Source of the DNA: Siphonobacter curvatus
Lineage (GTDB): Bacteria > Bacteroidota > Bacteroidia > Cytophagales > Spirosomataceae
Length of the DNA: 64,000 bases
Reading direction: 5' to 3'
Assembly: GCF_002943425.1 (NCBI RefSeq)
Contig: NZ_PTRA01000001.1
Coordinates: 3,100,001-3,164,000 of the forward strand
Part shown: piece by piece, positions 9,122-18,231 of the stretch
How positions within the stretch are numbered: position 1 is the first letter of the stretch
How the letters are laid out: each line of letters starts with the position of its first letter
The notes under the pieces: generated by a model
Database searches by the model: none
Seen by the model: only the letters and a program-made list of their open reading frames with translations
What the model was told of the DNA's origin: nothing
Program-made: the position numbers and the translations under genes

Positions 9122-11092
9122 TCAGCGATTGTGTACCCAGACGGCCATTTTCCCAACGCCCCGGTGACTCCAGAGGTGGTACGGAATGGCGGTAAATTTC
9201 GTCCCGCCGGGGTTTTCCCCTTTGATGAGTACACTCGTGGTTATGAAATCCGGAGCGTTAACGGCTTTTAGTTTCGTCTGCTCATTAACGGAGATTTGCT
9301 CGACCTCACCACCGTTATCGACGCCCTCCACGCAGTATACAATCGGGCCGCGTTCGAGAGCAACTCGGCCCTGATCTGCTTTCACCTTTTCGTGAGCCAG
9401 TACTTTACGAATAGGCATTGGTAATTCCATTTCCACGACGTCCCCTTTCTTCCAGGTTCGCTGCAGTACCGCAAAGCCTTTTTCGAGTTGATACGTAGCT
9501 TTTTTTCCGTTGATTTTAATCGTGATAGGCTGAGCTCCGGCATTCTGATACCGGTATAGATCACCAGGCATGGGCTTGCCCTGAGCCCAGCCGGGAATTC
9601 GAATTCGTACCGTAAAGTCCGTAGCTTTTTCGGGTATGAGTGTCAGTTTCTGAAAGCCATTCCAGGGATAATTGGTCTCCTGCGTTACGGTAATCGGCTG
9701 ATTGTTGAGCGACACGTTAGCGGTACCCGCCATGAATAGATTTAGATACAAATCATTATTCCGAACAGCGTACACGTAACCCGGCAGAGAAGGCATGACG
9801 CGGGTAACGTTGGTGGGACAACACGAGGTCGCAAACCATTCGACCCGGGTCGCTTCACCGTTGAACTTGGTTACGCCATCGGCAGCCAGTGGATTAGGAT
9901 AGAAGAAATGCGTACCGTCCAGCGATACGCCCGACAGAAAGCCGTTGTACATGATTCGCTCGAATACGTCCAAATAAGCCGCATCGCCCGATTCCAAAAA
10001 CATCCGGTAATTCCAGAGCATCTGAGCTACGGAAGCACAGGTTTCGGCGTAGGCTTCTTGATTGGGTAATTCGTAATCTTCTCCGAACCCTTCGTTCATC
10101 CGGTTGGCTCCTACCCCGCCCGTCAAAAACATTCGTTGATCTACGGCGTTGTGCCAGAGTTTATTGAGGGCTTTGCCGTAGGTTTTGGCTCCCATTACCG
10201 CATCTACATCGGTCATACCCGCGTACAGATAACCCGCCCGTACCGAGTGGCCCACTACTTCGGTCTGCTCCGTTACGGGAATGTGATCCTGGAAGTACAA
10301 ACTATCGGCGTGCGAAGCACTGCCGTCGGGTTGTTGCACGATGAGAATCCGGCGAAGGTCTTTCCGACCCCGCATATCAATGAAAAATTTGGCCAGATCC
10401 AGGTATTCTTTCTTCTTAGTAGCCCGGTAGAGTTTAACCAGCCCCAACTCAATTTCTTCGTGGCCGGGTACCTCAATTAATTTTTCCGGACCGAATACCT
10501 TCAATAAATAATCGGCGTTTTTGGTGGCTACATTTAGTAAGGTTTTCTTTCCGGTAGCCTGGTAGTGAGCCACGGCGGCTTCGTACAAATGGCCTACGTT
10601 GTATAGTTCGTGCGAGCCATTTAAGAAATTAAACCGGGTATAGCCGGATCGCCAATCCCGGTCCATTATTTTATCGCCCAAAATAGTACGAATCGTGTAC
10701 AGGTATCCATCAGGTTCCTGAGCCGCCGCGATTTTAGTGATGACCGTATCCAGGTACGCCTCCAGTTTAGGATCGGGATGGCTGGCTAGCGAATAGGAAG
10801 CTCCTTCGACCACTTTGAAAACGTCGGAATCATCGAATCGCTGCCCCCGAAACTCGCCTTTCTTCAACTTTCCCGCAATAGCAAAATTGTCAATCCGACC
10901 CGTTTCCTCGCACTTTTGAAAAGCAAAAGGAATGGTTTGCGTACGGTTAGTTTCAATCCGGGGCTGCCAGAAAGCCGAGGTAATTTTAACGTTCGTAAAG
11001 GGTACGGGTTGGATGGGATAATCCTGGCTCCGGGCGGAAAACGTCAGGATTGAACCGAGTATTGCAGTGGTCAGGAAGGTACTTTTTCTCAT
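9122..11092 (-). CDS. GH127 family beta-L-arabinofuranosidase-like protein
   Basis: The 656-residue protein has a Sec signal peptide (cleavage near SARSQ, residue 20-23). It matches glycoside hydrolase family 127 (formerly DUF1680), whose characterised member HypBA1 is a zinc/cysteine beta-L-arabinofuranosidase. The catalytic features are visible: the ETC motif near residue 351, and the vicinal Cys pair in SCCPTNVTR near residue 420, where the first Cys is the nucleophile and both ligate zinc. A Glu in FGEDYELP just before ETC fits the acid/base. Substrate is probably an L-arabinofuranoside or related plant glycan released in the periplasm. It is not in an operon with either SusCD pair. Confidence 0.9.
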   Translation of the reverse strand: MRKSTFLTTAILGSILTFSARSQDYPIQPVPFTNVKITSAFWQPRIETNRTQTIPFAFQKCEETGRIDNFAIAGKLKKGEFRGQRFDDSDVFKVVEGASYSLASHPDPKLEAYLDTVITKIAAAQEPDGYLYTIRTILGDKIMDRDWRSGYTRFNFLNGSHELYNVGHLYEAAVAHYQATGKKTLLNVATKNADYLLKVFGPEKLIEVPGHEEIELGLVKLYRATKKKEYLDLAKFFIDMRGRKDLRRILIVQQPDGSASHADSLYFQDHIPVTEQTEVVGHSVRAGYLYAGMTDVDAVMGAKTYGKALNKLWHNAVDQRMFLTGGVGANRMNEGFGEDYELPNQEAYAETCASVAQMLWNYRMFLESGDAAYLDVFERIMYNGFLSGVSLDGTHFFYPNPLAADGVTKFNGEATRVEWFATSCCPTNVTRVMPSLPGYVYAVRNNDLYLNLFMAGTANVSLNNQPITVTQETNYPWNGFQKLTLIPEKATDFTVRIRIPGWAQGKPMPGDLYRYQNAGAQPITIKINGKKATYQLEKGFAVLQRTWKKGDVVEMELPMPIRKVLAHEKVKADQGRVALERGPIVYCVEGVDNGGEVEQISVNEQTKLKAVNAPDFITTSVLIKGENPGGTKFTAIPYHLWSHRGVGKMAVWVHNR

Positions 11093-11240
11093 AAAATGCC
11101 AGCTTGGGTACGTTTAACAACGCATTCTCTCAAAAAAATAATACCTCTTCGCTTCAAACGGTCCAGAAAATGATCGGGCTTGGCTAAACAACTCAACCAA
11201 GACCCGCTTCTTACTTCTTACCCTACTGCTCGCTCAAAAC

Positions 11241-12707
11241 CTACTCCATTTCCGCTACTTTTCCGCCATTCAGCTGAAGCATACGGGTTACGCATTGCGG
11301 GATTTCCTCGGTGTAATGCGAAACGTACAACAAGGTACGGTCCGTATTTTCGCACAGGCTATCGACGGTATCCCGAAAACGAATCATCTGATCCGTGTCC
11401 AGTCCCTGACAGGGTTCATCGAGAATAAGTAGGGGCGGGTTTTTGATTAAGGCCCGAGCCAGCAATACCAGCCGCTGCTGCCCGGTGGAAAGCTGAGCCA
11501 GTCGTTTATCATGATAAGCCTGTAGTTCAAACGCCGTCAGGAATTGTTCAACGTAAGCGGTCTGTTCGTCTTTGAGTTTTTTAAACAGACCCATGGTATC
11601 AAACAGCCCGGAAGCTACCACTTTCCAGACGTTTTGATCGCGGGGAAAGTACAAATGCAGCTCGGGTGATACGAATCCAATGTTTTTCTTAATATCCCAG
11701 ATGCTCTCGCCCGTACCCCGTTTCCGGTCAAACAAGTCAAAATCATTGGCGTACGCTTGCGGGTTATCGCCCGTAATCAAACTCAGTAAGGTAGATTTTC
11801 CGGAGCCATTCGGGCCAAGCAAAGCCCATTTTTCGCCCCGTTTTACTTCCCAGTTTATTCCGTCCAGTACTTGGGTTTCTCCGTAGCGAATCGAGATATT
11901 TCGCATACGGATGGCATAGTCAAAAGAAACCGCGGGCGTCAGCGGTTCGGGTAATTGAATCTGGTCACGCCGCTTAGCTGCGGCAGGGGGTACATAGTTC
12001 CATCGCAGTAGGGACTTGCCTTCGGGTAAATCAAGTATATGCGTAATGGGGTTGGGAATATCCGTCGGCGGAGCGACCATGATCAATGTCGTACCGGTTT
12101 CGGCAATGTGCGTGAGAATGTCGTGCAAAGCGGCCCGGCTCGCTACATCCAGGCCGACAAAAGGGTTATCCAGTAAAAGTACCTGCGGATTTTTCAGAAA
12201 ACTCAGCGTGAGCAACGTACGCCGGGTTTCGCCGTTGGAAAGCGAGGTAACGTGCCGATCCAGCAAATGACTAACCCGTAACCGTGTAGCCACTTCCTGC
12301 ACATACGCCTCCTCGTAAGCCAGCGGCGGTAGCTGTATCGAGTGAGCGTCGACGGTACCTACGGGTTTCACCTGGTTTTGCAGGACTTCCCATACCGTTG
12401 GACTTTCCACCGATGCATAACTATTGAACCGTTGCTGATAGAAGGTGGCCGAAGCGGCGATGTTTCGGTTAAAACTAAAATCGTTGGGCACTAATTCGAC
12501 GCTTCCTTTCGGTAGATCCGAACGAAACACGCCTCCCAATACGGATCGTTTTCCGGCCAGTATGGACAACAGCAAAGACTTTCCCGAACCCGTAGGCCCC
12601 ACCAAAGCCCAGTGTTGGCCTTTCTCCAGCGTCCAGTTTAAGTTTTCGATCAGGGTTTCTCGCTCCCAACCGATGCGGGCATTTATCAATTCAAAATGTA
12701 CAGACAT
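11241..12707 (-). CDS. Tandem ABC ATP-binding protein, ModF-like
   Basis: The 488-residue protein consists of two ABC ATPase domains in one chain and has no membrane segment. Domain 1 has Walker A GPTGSGKS (about residue 37), signature SLSNGETRR and Walker B LLLDNP. Domain 2 has Walker A GPNGSGKS (about residue 297), signature QLSTGQQRL and Walker B LLILDEP. Size and domain layout match ModF/PhrA of Enterobacteria (about 490 residues), a soluble ABC protein linked by context to molybdate genes but of unclear role. Molybdopterin genes occur in this window but 24 kb away. The first domain has LDNP instead of LDEP, so its catalytic Glu is replaced by Asn and this half may not hydrolyse ATP. Confidence 0.85.
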   Translation of the reverse strand: MSVHFELINARIGWERETLIENLNWTLEKGQHWALVGPTGSGKSLLLSILAGKRSVLGGVFRSDLPKGSVELVPNDFSFNRNIAASATFYQQRFNSYASVESPTVWEVLQNQVKPVGTVDAHSIQLPPLAYEEAYVQEVATRLRVSHLLDRHVTSLSNGETRRTLLTLSFLKNPQVLLLDNPFVGLDVASRAALHDILTHIAETGTTLIMVAPPTDIPNPITHILDLPEGKSLLRWNYVPPAAAKRRDQIQLPEPLTPAVSFDYAIRMRNISIRYGETQVLDGINWEVKRGEKWALLGPNGSGKSTLLSLITGDNPQAYANDFDLFDRKRGTGESIWDIKKNIGFVSPELHLYFPRDQNVWKVVASGLFDTMGLFKKLKDEQTAYVEQFLTAFELQAYHDKRLAQLSTGQQRLVLLARALIKNPPLLILDEPCQGLDTDQMIRFRDTVDSLCENTDRTLLYVSHYTEEIPQCVTRMLQLNGGKVAEME

Positions 12708-12761
12708 TCGCTACTGCTATTGTAGGCCAGGTTCTATGCTCCCAGCCGCGTTACTCTTTGG

Positions 12762-13349
12762 TTATTTTTTCCACTTCAGGGTGTTCACCAGATGCATCAC
12801 ATCCTGCTTGATGTACTCGACCACCGGAGCCAGGGAATCATTTTCCGTAGCCGTTTGCAGATACATGGCTCCGCGTAGGAAATGCTTCGTGGAATCCGTC
12901 GTATAAAACTGCATATGACTGGGTACATCCCCAGCAATTTCCAGCAGGGTAAAGGTCTGTCCGGACTTGCCCAAGGCGACGGCATCTTTCAGAGCGTAAG
13001 CCTTTTCCTGATGTTTGGCAGCTAGCTTGTAGGCGTCGGAAATAAAGCCCCGCAGACGTTCTTTACTGCCCTGTACAGGCTTGTAAGTCAGTTGAACATT
13101 AGCTTTCAGGGACGGATACGTAATGAAAATCCAATGGGGCTCGGCCCCTTTGAATGTATCCGGTTTGATGACTGCGGCTTTGGAATACTCGAAGGTATAC
13201 GGATGATTTTCCGTGAGGAGCTGATACGCGTGCGGAGGCAAATCAATCCGGGGGAAACCTTTGGGTTTGGGCGTATAATCTTCGCTACAAGACCATAGAA
13301 TACTACTCATTAAAAACGTCAGTAAGCTGTAAGAAAGAGTTCGGAGCAT
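12762..13349 (-). CDS. gldD: Gliding motility lipoprotein GldD
   Basis: The 195-residue lipoprotein has lipobox WSCS at residue 19-22 followed by the GldD signature YTPKPKGFPRIDLPPHAYQL. GldD is required for gliding motility and type IX secretion in Flavobacterium johnsoniae, and is conserved across Bacteroidota. Length is normal for the family. It precedes the tandem ABC gene by 54 bp on the same strand and may be co-transcribed with it. No other gld or spr genes are in the window. Presence of gldD suggests, but does not prove, gliding ability or T9SS. Confidence 0.9.
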   Translation of the reverse strand: MLRTLSYSLLTFLMSSILWSCSEDYTPKPKGFPRIDLPPHAYQLLTENHPYTFEYSKAAVIKPDTFKGAEPHWIFITYPSLKANVQLTYKPVQGSKERLRGFISDAYKLAAKHQEKAYALKDAVALGKSGQTFTLLEIAGDVPSHMQFYTTDSTKHFLRGAMYLQTATENDSLAPVVEYIKQDVMHLVNTLKWKK

Positions 13350-13423
13350 CTTTTTAGTGGTCTGTTTTCCGTTTTCTGTTTCAGACCTTACGTTCAGGAA
13401 AACGGTAAACGCTATAACGAAAA

Positions 13424-13450
13424 GCGGGAATCCAACTGATGGATTCCCGC
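13424..13450 (-). terminator. Intrinsic terminator after the AIM24-type gene
   Basis: Arms 13424-13434 and 13440-13450 form a perfect 11-bp GC-rich stem with a 5-nt loop. On the minus strand a short T run follows. It ends transcription of the gene whose stop is at 13494. Confidence 0.75.
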
Positions 13451-13493
13451 GAATTTATAATTATTTTCCTAGGAGTTGAATCCCGATGTTCGT

Positions 13494-14276
13494 TTACTCA
13501 AACAAGTTACCCAAGCCGCCCAGTACGGAACCACTTTCCTTGCCACTACCCGTAACACTGGTCATGGAACCCAGGGCATTCGCTAGTTTTACAATCGGCA
13601 TCGACTGAATCCAGACCCGCCCCGTACCCGAAAGGGTCGCCAGGAAGATACCTTCACCGCCGAATACCATGGATTTTAAACCACCCGAACGCTGGATGGA
13701 ATAGTTGATTTGTTGCTCAAAACCTACGATACAGCCCGTGTCAACCCGTAGTGTTTCATTATTCAGATACCGTTCGATGACCACCCCTCCGGCGTGGATG
13801 AACGCCAGTCCGTCGCCCTGTAATCGCTGGAGAATAAAGCCTTCCCCACCGAATAGTCCCGAACCGATTTTTTGATTGAACGTGATTGCCACTTTCGTAC
13901 CTAAGGCGGCACACAGGAAGCTATCCTTCTGGGTAATCAGGGCCTGTCCGGGTAAATTAGCCAGATTAATGGGTAGTACGGTGCCCGGATACGGAGCCGC
14001 AAAAGCCACCTTACGCTTGCCGTAGCCACGGTTGGTAAAGTGTGTCATGAAAAGCGATTCGCCCATAAGAGTCCGGCTTCCGGCCTGCAGGATTTTTCCC
14101 AGAAATCCACGGTCAGGTTCCGAGCCATCGCCCATTTTGGTTTCGAACTGAATGCCATCTTCCATAAAGAGCATGGCACCAGCTTCGGCAATTACGGTCT
14201 CGTTCGGGTCCAGTTCGATTTCAACGATCTGAATGTCTTCCCCAATAATCTTGTAATCAATCTCGTGGCTACGCAT
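13494..14276 (-). CDS. AIM24/TIGR00266 family protein
   Basis: The 260-residue protein has no signal peptide. It matches the AIM24 (TIGR00266) family of repeated beta-strand proteins: an N-terminal [17 protein letters not shown] segment, a central [20 protein letters not shown], and a C-terminal glycine-rich tail. The family is widespread and named for a yeast mitochondrial homologue, but its bacterial function is unknown. It is a single gene flanked by its own terminator. I see nothing odd in length or sequence. Confidence 0.85.
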   Translation of the reverse strand: MRSHEIDYKIIGEDIQIVEIELDPNETVIAEAGAMLFMEDGIQFETKMGDGSEPDRGFLGKILQAGSRTLMGESLFMTHFTNRGYGKRKVAFAAPYPGTVLPINLANLPGQALITQKDSFLCAALGTKVAITFNQKIGSGLFGGEGFILQRLQGDGLAFIHAGGVVIERYLNNETLRVDTGCIVGFEQQINYSIQRSGGLKSMVFGGEGIFLATLSGTGRVWIQSMPIVKLANALGSMTSVTGSGKESGSVLGGLGNLFE

Positions 14277-14467
14277 GGTAGTGTTCAGGTTTTAAAGCGT
14301 TTGAGTCGTTTGATAAAGGGCCAGTAGCTAAAATAAAAGTTTATGGTTTTAGTGTCAATCACTGCTTTACACTATTCTCTTCCAGCCACTTATATAAAAT
14401 CCAATGTACTAAATACGGCTTCATGCTGATGACTCAAACCCCGCAACCTGAAACGTTCCAAACGTGG

Positions 14468-14743
14468 TTACTCCCCTAATTCCCGTTTGAGATCGTCCGG
14501 CAAATCGAAATCCTCCTCCTCTTCTTCGTCCTCACGTTTACGGCCCGGCAACGCTTCCAAATCATCCCGATGACGAAGTTTTTTATCGTCTACCGTTCGG
14601 TTCAGGAATTCGTTGATCTTGTCGATGGGCAGAGACATATTCAGCTCGCCAAAGTTATTAATCGTAATATCCAGACCTTCCAAGTCTTTATGAACTCTCG
14701 GCTTTTCGGGTTGAACGGGCTTTTTTGGTGATTTCTTAGCCAT
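14468..14743 (-). CDS. Small acidic hypothetical protein
   Basis: The frame encodes 91 residues with a basic lysine/proline-rich start, a middle segment ITINNFGELNMSLPIDKINEFLN that looks folded, and a very acidic tail (EDEEEEEDFDLPDDLKREL). No family is recognised with confidence; similar short proteins sit near gltX in related genomes as far as I recall, which is weak support. The real-gene call rests on the structured middle, charge partition and codon use. It has no signal or membrane segment, so it is probably cytosolic. Confidence 0.65.
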   Translation of the reverse strand: MAKKSPKKPVQPEKPRVHKDLEGLDITINNFGELNMSLPIDKINEFLNRTVDDKKLRHRDDLEALPGRKREDEEEEEDFDLPDDLKRELGE

Positions 14744-14752
14744 GGCTTTTAT

Positions 14753-14903
14753 GTTTTGAGTTTTGCGTGTCGGGTTTAGCGTTCAGATACGTACCTTGGA
14801 TCGGATCTTTCTTTCTTTTTTTAGTGTTCAGTCTAACTTTTTCGACTTTTTGCCAAAAAGGATGGGCCAACTCCAAACGCTAAACCCAAAACTCCGAACG
14901 CTA
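14753..14903. repeat. Imperfect long inverted repeat between gltX and a small ORF
   Basis: Arms GGGTTTAGCGTT (14772-14783) and its exact complement (14876-14887) are separated by 92 bp. A second pair, GAGTTTT at 14758-14764 and AAAACTC at 14888-14894, lies just outside. The same words (TTTAGCGTT, GAGTTT) build the perfect palindrome at 44553-44608, so both seem to belong to one dispersed family. Confidence 0.55.
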
Positions 14904-16394
14904 CAGGACTTTTGTTAATCGGTTGATGACTTCTGCTTTGCCCATGATTTCCATGGAAAGCATCAGATCTGGCCCAGCGGCAGCTCCGGTCAGTACCACC
15001 CGAAGGGGTTGCATAACTTTACCCAGTTTGATGCCTTTCTCATCGGTCACCTTATGCAAGGCTTCCTTAGCCGTTTCGGCGGTGAAGGGTTCAACGGCGG
15101 GCAGAGCTTCGGCGTAAGCCTGGACCACTCCGGCCACATCCGCGTTCCACTTACTGTTCATCACCTGCTCATCGTACTGCGTAGGAGCTTCGAAAAGAAA
15201 TTTCGACTGCTCGACGATTTCCTGGGGAAACGTGACGCGGTCCTTCAACAAATGCACGATGCTCTGTACTTGTTCCGCTGTAGAAGCAGGGAATGACGCT
15301 TTCAGTAATTCGGCTATCGAATCATCCGAACGTTGCCGCAGATACTGCTGATTAAACCACTTGGCTTTCGCAATATCGAAACGGGCTCCGGCTTTGTGAA
15401 TTTTATCCAGACTGAACGCCGTAATCAGTTCGTCCATCGTAAACATCTCCTGTTCGGTACCAGGGTTCCAGCCCAAAAAGGCTAAGAAGTTCACGACAGC
15501 CTCAGATAGGTACCCATCCTCGCGAAAACCGCGGGCCACGGTACCCGTTGCCGGATCTTTCCATTCGAGCGGGAATACCGGAAAACCGCCCAGATCCGCG
15601 TCACGTTTCGACAACTTGCCATTGCCTTCGGGTTTCAGCAACAGCGGCAAGTGAGCAAACTCAGGACGTTCCCAGCCAAAAGACTGGTATAATAATACGT
15701 GTAAAGGAGCCGAGGGCAGCCACTCTTCCCCGCGAATGACGTGCGTAATGCCCATCAAATGGTCATCCACCACGTTCGCCAGGTGGTACGTCGGCATACC
15801 GTCGGCTTTGAGTAAAACTTTATCATCGATCTGGGACGAATGCACGTTTACCCATTCCCGAATCAGGTCTTTAAAGCGAATTTCTTCTTTGGCCGGTACT
15901 TTCAGACGGATTACGTACGGCTCACCGGCGGCAATCTTCGCCTGTACTTCTTCCACGGGCAAAGTCAGCGAGTTCTTCAAACGGGTCCGCGTAATGCTGT
16001 TGTATTGAAAAGCCGAACCCTGTTTTTCAAACGTCTGCCGCATTTCGTCGAGTTCTTCCGGCGTATCGAAGGCGTAGTAGGCCTTGTCCGTAGCCACGAG
16101 CGTTTCGGCAAAGTCGCGGTACATGTGTTTCCGTTCCGACTGACGATAGGGTTCGTGGGGACCGCCCACGCCGATGCCTTCATCGATGGTGATACCCACC
16201 CAGGCCAAGGCTTCGAGGATGTAATTTTCAGCTCCGGGTACAAAGCGGTTTTGATCCGTATCTTCAATGCGAAGGAGCATCTTTCCACCCGTCTGGCGGG
16301 CGAATAGGTAGTTATACAAAGCGGTACGAACGCCGCCAATGTGTAAGGCTCCCGTGGGACTGGGAGCAAAACGTACGCGAACTTGAGTAGACAT
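14901..16394 (-). CDS. gltX: Glutamate--tRNA ligase
   Basis: The 497-residue class I aminoacyl-tRNA synthetase charges tRNA(Glu), in the cytosol. The ATP-binding HIGH motif appears as HIGG in RFAPSPTGALHIGG near the N-terminus, and KMSKS appears as KLSKRDA near residue 260. The frame stays open upstream to 16640, but homology begins at MSTQVRVRF, so the ATG at 16392-16394 is chosen. A TACCTTTG promoter box lies 84 bp upstream, within the extra open frame, which supports the shorter start. It is divergent from the TatD hydrolase gene. Confidence 0.96.
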   Translation of the reverse strand: MSTQVRVRFAPSPTGALHIGGVRTALYNYLFARQTGGKMLLRIEDTDQNRFVPGAENYILEALAWVGITIDEGIGVGGPHEPYRQSERKHMYRDFAETLVATDKAYYAFDTPEELDEMRQTFEKQGSAFQYNSITRTRLKNSLTLPVEEVQAKIAAGEPYVIRLKVPAKEEIRFKDLIREWVNVHSSQIDDKVLLKADGMPTYHLANVVDDHLMGITHVIRGEEWLPSAPLHVLLYQSFGWERPEFAHLPLLLKPEGNGKLSKRDADLGGFPVFPLEWKDPATGTVARGFREDGYLSEAVVNFLAFLGWNPGTEQEMFTMDELITAFSLDKIHKAGARFDIAKAKWFNQQYLRQRSDDSIAELLKASFPASTAEQVQSIVHLLKDRVTFPQEIVEQSKFLFEAPTQYDEQVMNSKWNADVAGVVQAYAEALPAVEPFTAETAKEALHKVTDEKGIKLGKVMQPLRVVLTGAAAGPDLMLSMEIMGKAEVINRLTKVL

Positions 16395-16477
16395 AGTAAT
16401 AGTTTCGGATGGCGGATGTACGAGCGTTCGATGCTGTCTGATCGATTCGTAACCTGGCTCCGCTCCAGTTGCTGCGA

Positions 16478-16485
16478 CAAAGGTA
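16478..16485 (-). promoter_or_regulatory. Bacteroidota -7 box for gltX
   Basis: The minus strand reads TACCTTTG, a match to TAnnTTTG, 84 bp before the gltX ATG. The same octamer serves hmuR at 35941-35948. I see no convincing -33 element. Confidence 0.5.
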
Positions 16486-16546
16486 CTTGTTTTCCAGGCG
16501 GCGTGTTTCGTTTTTTGCGTACGATTCGCTTTTCTTCCACCAAACG

Positions 16547-17203
16547 ATGGCTGATTTCTCTTTTTTGAATTTCCATACCCACCGTATCGAGCCCAACGAA
16601 GGGGCCGAGAGCATTTATAATGCCCATTTTTCGGAAGCAACGCCTGACGGGCAACGCATCAGTTTGGGCATTCATCCCTGGTACATCCAGGAAACAGCCA
16701 TCGATTCGCAACTAGGCCTGATCGAACAGGCTCTTCAGCAAAAGCAGTTAACCGCCGTAGGAGAATGTGGTTTGGATCGATTGACGGAGGCTCCCCTTTC
16801 CCAGCAACAAGCAGTATTTGAACGGCAGTTGCTACTGGCTAATCAGTATCAGATGCCCGTCATTATTCACTGCGTACGGGCGTTCCCTGAATTGATTGCG
16901 TTGGTCAAGCGTCTGAAGCTGAAGATTCCATTGATTGTACATGGCTTCAATGCCAATGAGCAGATTGCCCAGCAACTGCTCCAGCACGATTTCTATTTTT
17001 CCCTCGGTCATGCTTTACTAAAAGAAGAATCGAACGCTTCAAAGTGTCTGAAAATGATTCCGTTAGACAGACTTTTTCTGGAAACGGATGATCAGCAACT
17101 CCCAATTGACCGTATCTTTGTGGAGGCTTCCCGGCAGCTGAATTGCTCTGTGAATGAGCTACAAAATCAAATCTGGCAGAATTTTCAGCGGATTACGGCC
17201 TGA
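16547..17203 (+). CDS. TatD family metal-dependent hydrolase
   Basis: Starting at the ATG at 16547 gives 218 residues; an in-frame ATG at 16469 would add a basic stretch without homology, over the gltX promoter. Metal-binding residues of TatD amidohydrolases are visible: NFHTH near the start, the Glu in GECGLDR, IIHC, IVHGF and the late Asp in FLETDDQ. The family acts as 3'-exonuclease or phosphodiesterase in DNA repair or quality control. At 218 residues it is shorter than E. coli TatD (260), as is common for Bacteroidota. It is followed by tcdA after 21 bp, so the two are probably an operon. Confidence 0.85.
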   Translation: MADFSFLNFHTHRIEPNEGAESIYNAHFSEATPDGQRISLGIHPWYIQETAIDSQLGLIEQALQQKQLTAVGECGLDRLTEAPLSQQQAVFERQLLLANQYQMPVIIHCVRAFPELIALVKRLKLKIPLIVHGFNANEQIAQQLLQHDFYFSLGHALLKEESNASKCLKMIPLDRLFLETDDQQLPIDRIFVEASRQLNCSVNELQNQIWQNFQRITA

Positions 17204-17224
17204 TGAAGCGGTATCCTTAAAGAG

Positions 17225-18052
17225 ATGAGTTGGTTATCAAGAACTGAATTATTAATCGGGCCAGAAGGGCTCGATTTGTTAGCAAAGGCCCACGTTCTGG
17301 TGATTGGCCTGGGGGGTGTAGGCTCCTTCGCCGCCGAATTTATCGCCCGCTCGGGTGTGGGTGAAATGACTATCGTGGATGGTGATGTGGTAGACCCCTC
17401 TAACCGAAACCGTCAGTTACCCGCCCTGGCAACTACGCACGGACTTTCCAAGGCCGATCTCATGGCCGAACGCTTGCTGAGTATCAATCCGGAATTAAAA
17501 CTGCACGTACGCAAGGATTTTCTTTCCCCCGAAGCCGCCCGCGACATTCTCAATCAGCCGTTTGATTACGTCATGGATTGCATCGACTCGATTACGCCGA
17601 AACTGACGCTGCTGGAAACGGCGTATCAGAAGGGGTATCGCATCATCAGTTCGATGGGAGCGGGTGGGAAATTTGACCCAACGCAGGTACAGGTGGCGGA
17701 TCTGTTTCAGACCAAGTCCTGTACCCTCGCCTATTACGTACGCAAACGGCTGCGTCGCCTTGGCGTGCAATCGGGAATCAAGGCGGTGTACTCAACCGAA
17801 CTCGTACGAGCCGAATCGCTCATGCATACCGATGGTTCGAATTTTAAACGTTCGGCGTACGGAACAATCTCCTACCTTCCCGCTACGTTCGGAGCCGTCT
17901 GTGCTTCGGTCGTCATTCGGGATTTGCTGGGCGAACCCATCGCCGATTATGAAGCCTCCCAACTGGAGGCCCGGAAGAAAGAACAGCGGAAACGGGAAGA
18001 GTTTTTCCGTCTACAAGCGAAACGGAAAGCCAAACAGGCCTTAAAAAAGTAG
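17225..18052 (+). CDS. tcdA: tRNA threonylcarbamoyladenosine dehydratase (TcdA/CsdL)
   Basis: The 275-residue ThiF/MoeB/E1-like enzyme cyclises t6A37 of ANN-decoding tRNAs to ct6A, using ATP. The nucleotide-binding loop VIGLGGVGSFAAE and the NRNRQLPAL segment with the adenylation Arg are present, followed by VMDCIDSITPK. A C-terminal lysine/arginine-rich helix probably contacts tRNA. Length matches E. coli TcdA (268). The stop codon lies inside a palindrome that may act as its terminator. Confidence 0.92.
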   Translation: MSWLSRTELLIGPEGLDLLAKAHVLVIGLGGVGSFAAEFIARSGVGEMTIVDGDVVDPSNRNRQLPALATTHGLSKADLMAERLLSINPELKLHVRKDFLSPEAARDILNQPFDYVMDCIDSITPKLTLLETAYQKGYRIISSMGAGGKFDPTQVQVADLFQTKSCTLAYYVRKRLRRLGVQSGIKAVYSTELVRAESLMHTDGSNFKRSAYGTISYLPATFGAVCASVVIRDLLGEPIADYEASQLEARKKEQRKREEFFRLQAKRKAKQALKK

Positions 18053-18076
18053 GGCTGGACTAAAGTCCAGCCCTAC
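18049..18076. repeat. Perfect palindrome 1 with GGACTAAAGTCC core
   Basis: Arms 18049-18060 and 18065-18076 form a perfect 12-bp stem with loop TAAA, overlapping the tcdA stop codon. The core GGACTAAAGTCC recurs in the palindrome at 18191-18222. There is no T run, so it is not a classical terminator; a REP-like element is an alternative. Confidence 0.7.
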
Positions 18077-18144
18077 GAAAAGGGTCGAGTTTACAGCTTT
18101 TATTGGGAACGTTGGGTTTCTATTTCATAGTTTGACTAACTATT

Positions 18145-18180
18145 AAGCTACCGTTTCTTATCAAAAAGAGCCGGTAGCTT
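18145..18180. repeat. Hairpin between the two GGACTAAAGTCC palindromes
   Basis: AAGCTACCG (18145-18153) pairs perfectly with CGGTAGCTT (18172-18180) across an 18-nt loop that contains an A-rich stretch. It sits in the 179-bp convergent space between tcdA and susD, where no gene is seen. Confidence 0.6.
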
Positions 18181-18190
18181 GATCCCTATT

Positions 18191-18222
18191 CGAGGCTCTC
18201 GGACTAAAGTCCGAGAGCCTCG
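18191..18222. repeat. Perfect palindrome 2 with GGACTAAAGTCC core
   Basis: Arms 18191-18204 and 18209-18222 form a perfect 14-bp stem with the same TAAA loop and the same core as palindrome 1 but different outer sequence. It ends 9 bp from the susD stop codon and could terminate that transcript. Confidence 0.7.
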
Positions 18223-18231
18223 TCCGTTCAA

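Noticed and set aside
15977-16711. Minus-strand open frame overlapping gltX and the TatD start
   Set aside because: Overlaps two well-supported genes in other frames; protein is basic, without motif, and includes promoter sequence.
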